Position numbers and translations under genes: made by a program | The notes under the pieces: model-generated | What the model was told of the DNA's origin: nothing | What the model saw: only the letters and a program-made list of their open reading frames with translations | Database searches by the model: none | Origin: Thermoplasmata archaeon | GTDB taxonomy: Archaea > Thermoplasmatota > Thermoplasmata > Thermoplasmatales > Thermoplasmataceae | Reading direction: 5' to 3' | DNA: 7,705 nt | NCBI GenBank assembly: GCA_021790415.1 | Contig: JAJYDZ010000069.1 | Span: forward strand, 1 to 7,705 | In this document: positions 5,377 through 7,705 of the stretch, one piece after another | Position numbering within the stretch: the stretch's first letter is position 1 | How the letters are laid out: every line of letters starts with the position of its first letter

Positions 5377-6267
5377 TCATTTCTTTGGAAATTTTCGTTC
5401 AAATTTGGTTCCTTTAACTTCGAAAATAAATAGGTTAGACTTCGGAGTAATTACAGGATATTTCTGATAAGTACCATCATCTTTGACCTTGTGACTTTTG
5501 TATCTTTCGAGAACCTCTTGTGTTATGCGTTCAGATGTAAAAAAGTATGATGTCATTCTTGTTTTTCCTCTATGCTTTTCCTCTATTTTGCTTGAGAATT
5601 TATCATACAAGCCAATAGTATTCGTTATCCATTTATCTACGTCTTCTTTGAGTGCTGTCCTGTCCTTGCATTCGGCGATAATAACAGGTAACATATTATC
5701 GTCAAAGCCAACGATGTCTACTTCTCCGATGCCATGAAAATCGTGGTCTGTTTCCAATTTTTCGACCTCTTCAGTGCCTAAAAGGTAGTTGGCACACAAA
5801 TATTCAAAATTTCTTCCTGACCTATCCATTTTACCTTCAACAAATATGTCATATGCTTTCTGAAGGAAGGTGTCGCTCATGTTTTCATACAGACTTTGCT
5901 TTGACCCCTCAGGCTCTTTTTCGTGAAGTTTGTTGGCTATTACAGAAAGAACTTCCTTCTGTATCTTTCTCTTCATCAGGTCTAATATTTTCTTTTCTCT
6001 TGAGATAGTGACTTTTGTTTCTTCTACAAACTGAGAATTTGACGATTTTTCTTTAATCTTTTCGTGTATGTGAATGTCTCTTTCTATTTCACGCTCTGAA
6101 TACTCCTTGCTATACTTTTTGATTTTTTCAGCGGTTAATACACCATCTAAAAATTTTATCATATCTTCTTTCTCATAATTTTTTGGAATTACCTTCATGC
6201 CTTCTTTCCTGACAAGTTCTCTCAACTCGTCTTCATTGAGTTCTTCCAGAAATCCAGAATGAGACAT
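5377..6267 (-). CDS. PD-(D/E)XK restriction-like nuclease with SAP-like N-terminus
   Basis: A 296-aa protein. Residues 5-41 (LNEDELRELVRKEGMKVIP and onward) resemble a SAP or SAP-like DNA-binding helix pair. Residues about 45-110 are strongly charged and probably form a long coiled helix. The C-terminal half has a restriction-endonuclease fold signature: E155 in GRNFEYLCANYLL, D184 in GEVDIVGFDD, then E199-C-K201 in LPVIIAECKDR. This is the D...ExK metal site of Mrr-like, Holliday-junction-resolvase-like nucleases and repair nucleases. It most likely cuts DNA; the specificity is unknown. It stands alone on the minus strand, converges on the cas1 operon, and lies inside the segment bounded by the two cas1-tail repeats, so it may be cargo with a defence or competition role. 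Confidence 0.82.
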   Translation of the reverse strand: MSHSGFLEELNEDELRELVRKEGMKVIPKNYEKEDMIKFLDGVLTAEKIKKYSKEYSEREIERDIHIHEKIKEKSSNSQFVEETKVTISREKKILDLMKRKIQKEVLSVIANKLHEKEPEGSKQSLYENMSDTFLQKAYDIFVEGKMDRSGRNFEYLCANYLLGTEEVEKLETDHDFHGIGEVDIVGFDDNMLPVIIAECKDRTALKEDVDKWITNTIGLYDKFSSKIEEKHRGKTRMTSYFFTSERITQEVLERYKSHKVKDDGTYQKYPVITPKSNLFIFEVKGTKFERKFPKK

Positions 6268-6287
6268 TAATATAAAATAGATTTACC

Positions 6288-6297
6288 AATATTAATA
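6288..6297 (-). promoter_or_regulatory. Weak TATA candidate for the nuclease gene
   Basis: TATTAATATT on the minus strand is centred about 25 bases before ATG 6267, the right distance for a leaderless transcript. No ribosome binding site is seen before the ATG. A second AT-rich run (TATTTTATATTA) lies too close to the ATG to be the TATA box. Confidence 0.3.
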
Positions 6298-6338
6298 GAT
6301 TACCAAGAACTAATTCCAGAAAAACAGTAGTTACTTAG

Positions 6339-6563
6339 AAAAAGTATGTTTCTCGTAGTAACGACCAACACATTGGCAAGGAATCAAACAATATTGACGA
6401 ATCTCAGGTTATAGGAATAGGTGAGGATTCTTACCTTGAGTATGAGAACCTAAGGGAATTCTATGAATGGATATTGGCATTGAAGCCTAAGGATGTGAGG
6501 GATAAGGGGATATCAGGTCTGACCTCAAGCTATATAGTTAATAACAGAAAACTGAAAATCTGA
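6339..6563 (+). pseudogene. Headless ORF fragment, possible HTH-ended gene remnant
   Basis: An open frame of 74 codons with no usable start. Its central part, EDSYLEYENLREFYEWILAL then KPKDVRDKGIS, reads as genuine protein (helix, then a helix-turn-helix-like start), and it ends ISGLTSSYIVNNRKLKI before a TGA. The K-x-x-G-I-S segment is laid out like the LGINKSTLW part of the nearby Cas1 tail, so it may be the C-terminal DNA-binding part of a lost integrase or regulator. The upstream 26 residues are of low complexity and give no clue. It is not assigned to any family. Confidence 0.45.
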
Positions 6564-6681
6564 AAACAAAAATTTCCAGTTCGAAACTCCGTGAACCTGA
6601 CAGTCATTCCTCCCTGAAAAAGAAGTTGAAAAGCTGAAAAATAGCAAAGAATGACACAATCGATATCTAGAACAAGACAAT

Positions 6682-6811
6682 GTCAATTGACCCTGAAGAA
6701 CGGAAAAATTGAAATGAACAAATCAAATCTACATTGTGGTATCAACAAAAGAAGATTAAAGAGGGTAAAGAGATTAAAGTCTATAGAAAGACAAGGGTGA
6801 AGATTGGATGA
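6682..6811 (+). pseudogene. Broken second copy of the cas1 3' end
   Basis: This stretch matches the last 42 or so codons of the intact cas1 (3701-3827). SIDPEERKN, a TGA stop (6710-6712), then the same frame reads KSTLWYQQKKIKEGKEIKVY and RKTRVKIG to a stop at 6811. Relative to the intact gene it has two small indels (net one codon), an internal stop, and probably a 1-base loss near 6676. No cas1 catalytic domain is found upstream, where only the headless ORF at 6339-6563 occurs. It is the relic of a second casposase gene. Its end forms the same ATGA overlap with the next gene as the intact copy does, showing that the gene junction is ancestral. Confidence 0.85.
6737..6780 (+). repeat. Direct repeat in the cas1 relic (right copy)
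   Basis: Forty-four bases matching 3753-3796 with a single mismatch (GGGTAAAG against GGGGAAAG). It is the best-preserved part of the relic and long enough to support homologous recombination with the intact gene. Confidence 0.9.
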
Positions 6812-7350
6812 ATTGCTTATATAATAACTCAAATAAGATTCAATTTTGCCGTAACACTTTGAATGTCTGTTACTCAAGTATCCAACATCGGAACTCTGTA
6901 AATATCATCTCTGAATTTCAAAATGAGCAATCTGAAACTTATGTCTTCTTTCAATTCTATGGAGAGTTCAAGCCTCAAATCGAAAAGATGTGGATACTAG
7001 ACCGTAATCCTCAGGACTGGAACTTTTCTCCGTTTTGCTACAACTCAGACCAAGGTCATAATTGGGGAGACGAGCCTATTTTTGACCTATGTTCCATAGG
7101 GTCAATAATTTTTAACACCTTCTTAGCAATAGCTAACACGAAAGGGCTTAACGACTCCAAACTGTGGGATTATGAAGTATTATGTGGTTTCAGTTGGGGT
7201 ATGATGTCTAATGATGGCATCAAAATTCAAAGGATTCCAATAAAGGGCCTCAGGAAAGAACGGGTAGAGTTTCTTATGCAATTGCTTGAGATATATTACC
7301 CAAATTGTAGTTTTAAGCTAAGTGAGGATTGCTGGTGTAATTTTCTATGA
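6808..7350 (+). CDS. Unknown 180-aa protein following the cas1 relic
   Basis: I do not recognise this protein. It is 180 aa, rich in Cys (8) and Trp (6), and seems to be soluble and globular: an N-terminal Asn-rich stretch, a probable beta region (ETYVFFQFYGEFKP, 43-56), a loop with DQGHNWGDEPIFD (81-93), a hydrophobic helix (GSIIFNTFLAIANTKG, 98-113), and a C-terminal helix (ERVEFLMQLLEIYY). The ATG overlaps the stop of the cas1 relic (ATGA), and the relic supplies a consensus GGTGA ribosome binding site (6796-6800) seven bases upstream, so the gene appears to be translated although the cas1 ahead of it is dead. An internal start at M61 is less likely. Position parallels the 488-aa gene after the intact cas1, suggesting interchangeable cargo. 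Confidence 0.68.
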   Translation: MNCLYNNSNKIQFCRNTLNVCYSSIQHRNSVNIISEFQNEQSETYVFFQFYGEFKPQIEKMWILDRNPQDWNFSPFCYNSDQGHNWGDEPIFDLCSIGSIIFNTFLAIANTKGLNDSKLWDYEVLCGFSWGMMSNDGIKIQRIPIKGLRKERVEFLMQLLEIYYPNCSFKLSEDCWCNFL

Positions 7351-7373
7351 TTAAAACCATCCGTGTATCAAAT

Positions 7374-7382
7374 AATTTATAA
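7374..7382 (+). promoter_or_regulatory. TATA box of the restriction-modification gene
   Basis: AATTTATAAA lies about 35 bases before the TTG start at 7414. A transcript start near 7404 would leave a leader of about ten bases containing AGGTG just before the start codon. This indicates separate transcription from the preceding gene. Confidence 0.5.
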
Positions 7383-7413
7383 ATGACTGAAACAATAAAG
7401 GATAGGTGTTTTA

Positions 7414-7705
7414 TTGGCTTCTTTTTATTCCAATGGAAAATCAGGGAGCATCAATACTGGGACAATCTCAGAACTTGTAAATATGTATAATGGTCTCAAA
7501 CAATCGGGTGAAATCAAAAGGTACAACGAGGAATCAACAAAGAAGGATTTCATATTGCCTTTGTTTGAAGCGTTAGGTTGGAACGTCTACAACAAAGGAA
7601 ATAAAGACAGTTCGGTGAGTGCTGAAGAAACAATCTCAAAGAAGAGAGTGGATTATGGATTCAGGATTAACGGAATACCTAAGTTTTTCCTTGAAGCCAA
7701 ATCAC
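7414..7705 (+). CDS. Eco57I/type IIG-like restriction-modification enzyme, N-terminus (partial)
   Basis: A gene start running off the right edge, 97 codons visible. The sequence EIKRYNEESTKKDFILPLFE, ALGWNV, then KKRVDYGFRINGIPKFFLEAKS is the nuclease opening of large fused restriction-modification enzymes (Eco57I/type IIG, also like type I HsdR N-termini). D78 in VDYGF and E93-A-K95 in FLEAK make the PD-(D/E)XK site, and N-E-E in the first helix precedes it. A methylase domain would be expected beyond the edge. TTG 7414 is chosen because AGGTG lies five bases upstream and a TATA box sits at a suitable distance; an in-frame ATG at 7483 is the alternative and would keep the whole nuclease motif. 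It likely supplies host or element defence. Confidence 0.8.
   Translation, partial: MASFYSNGKSGSINTGTISELVNMYNGLKQSGEIKRYNEESTKKDFILPLFEALGWNVYNKGNKDSSVSAEETISKKRVDYGFRINGIPKFFLEAKS

Noticed and set aside
5349..5400. Possible bidirectional terminator between the converging genes
   Set aside because: Short arms GAAC/GTTC and AAAGA/TCTTT exist but are unevenly spaced and lack a clear T-run, so support is too weak.
5498..5737. Plus-strand 79-aa frame
   Set aside because: Antisense to the PD-(D/E)XK core of the nuclease, so conservation there is explained by the minus strand.
6515..6525. AGGTC-T-GACCT inverted repeat
   Set aside because: Short, inside the headless ORF, with no promoter placement or second copy to suggest function.
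6683..6877. Minus-strand 64-aa frame
   Set aside because: Antisense to the cas1 relic and the start of the 180-aa gene; low-complexity hydrophobic sequence without start signals.
1..7705. Terminal inverted repeats and target-site duplication of a casposon
   Set aside because: No convincing inverted-repeat pair was found by eye; the element ends are probably outside the window, so limits were not called.

Overview
The window looks like part of an archaeal mobile genetic element or integrated-element island. The archaeal reading rests on TATA boxes about 25-28 bases before transcript starts, one apparently leaderless gene, GGTGA-type ribosome binding sites, many 4-bp ATGA/GTGA gene overlaps, AT-rich composition with frequent ATA and AGA/AGG codons, and a solo Cas1 of casposase type. 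The lineage cannot be fixed from the sequence; Nitrososphaerota and Methanosarcinales-type hosts are both plausible.

Left part (1-1818, minus strand): a tightly packed operon. In transcription order it encodes a ribbon-helix-helix/zinc-finger protein (1495-1818), a possible 21-aa peptide (1426-1491), a 55-aa zinc-ribbon protein (1281-1448), a helix-turn-helix protein (632-1306), an HNH nuclease (231-635), and the start of a DxE-type exonuclease or DNA polymerase B (1-234, running off the left edge). Most of these genes overlap.

Middle (1819-2520): a non-coding divergent control region of about 700 bp. It holds an imperfectly duplicated leader/operator (1814-1874 and 1919-1978), four tandem 12-bp units (2142-2189), about twenty TTAAT/ATTAA motifs, and a CGTTA cluster next to the rightward TATA box. 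It could be a replication origin, a partition or centromere-like site, or an operator array.

Right operon (2521-5290, plus strand): a 42-aa ribbon-helix-helix protein, a solo Cas1 integrase with intact catalytic residues and a C-terminal DNA-binding tail, and a 488-aa unknown protein with a HEPN-like R-x5-H signature, all joined by ATGA overlaps. No cas2, cas4 or CRISPR array is present. This fits a casposase or another Cas1-solo element rather than CRISPR immunity.

Far right (5280-7705): a 22-aa fragment, a converging PD-(D/E)XK nuclease with a SAP-like N-terminus (5377-6267), a decayed stretch with a headless ORF (6339-6563) and a broken second copy of the cas1 3' end (6682-6811), an unknown 180-aa gene attached to that broken tail by the same ATGA overlap (6808-7350), and the start of an Eco57I/type IIG-like restriction-modification enzyme (7414 to the right edge).

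The main observation is that two different genes (488 aa and 180 aa) are each fused by ATGA overlap to a cas1 3' end. The cas1 tail may therefore act as a junction where cargo genes are exchanged, and the two tails form direct repeats bounding a segment of about 3 kb.
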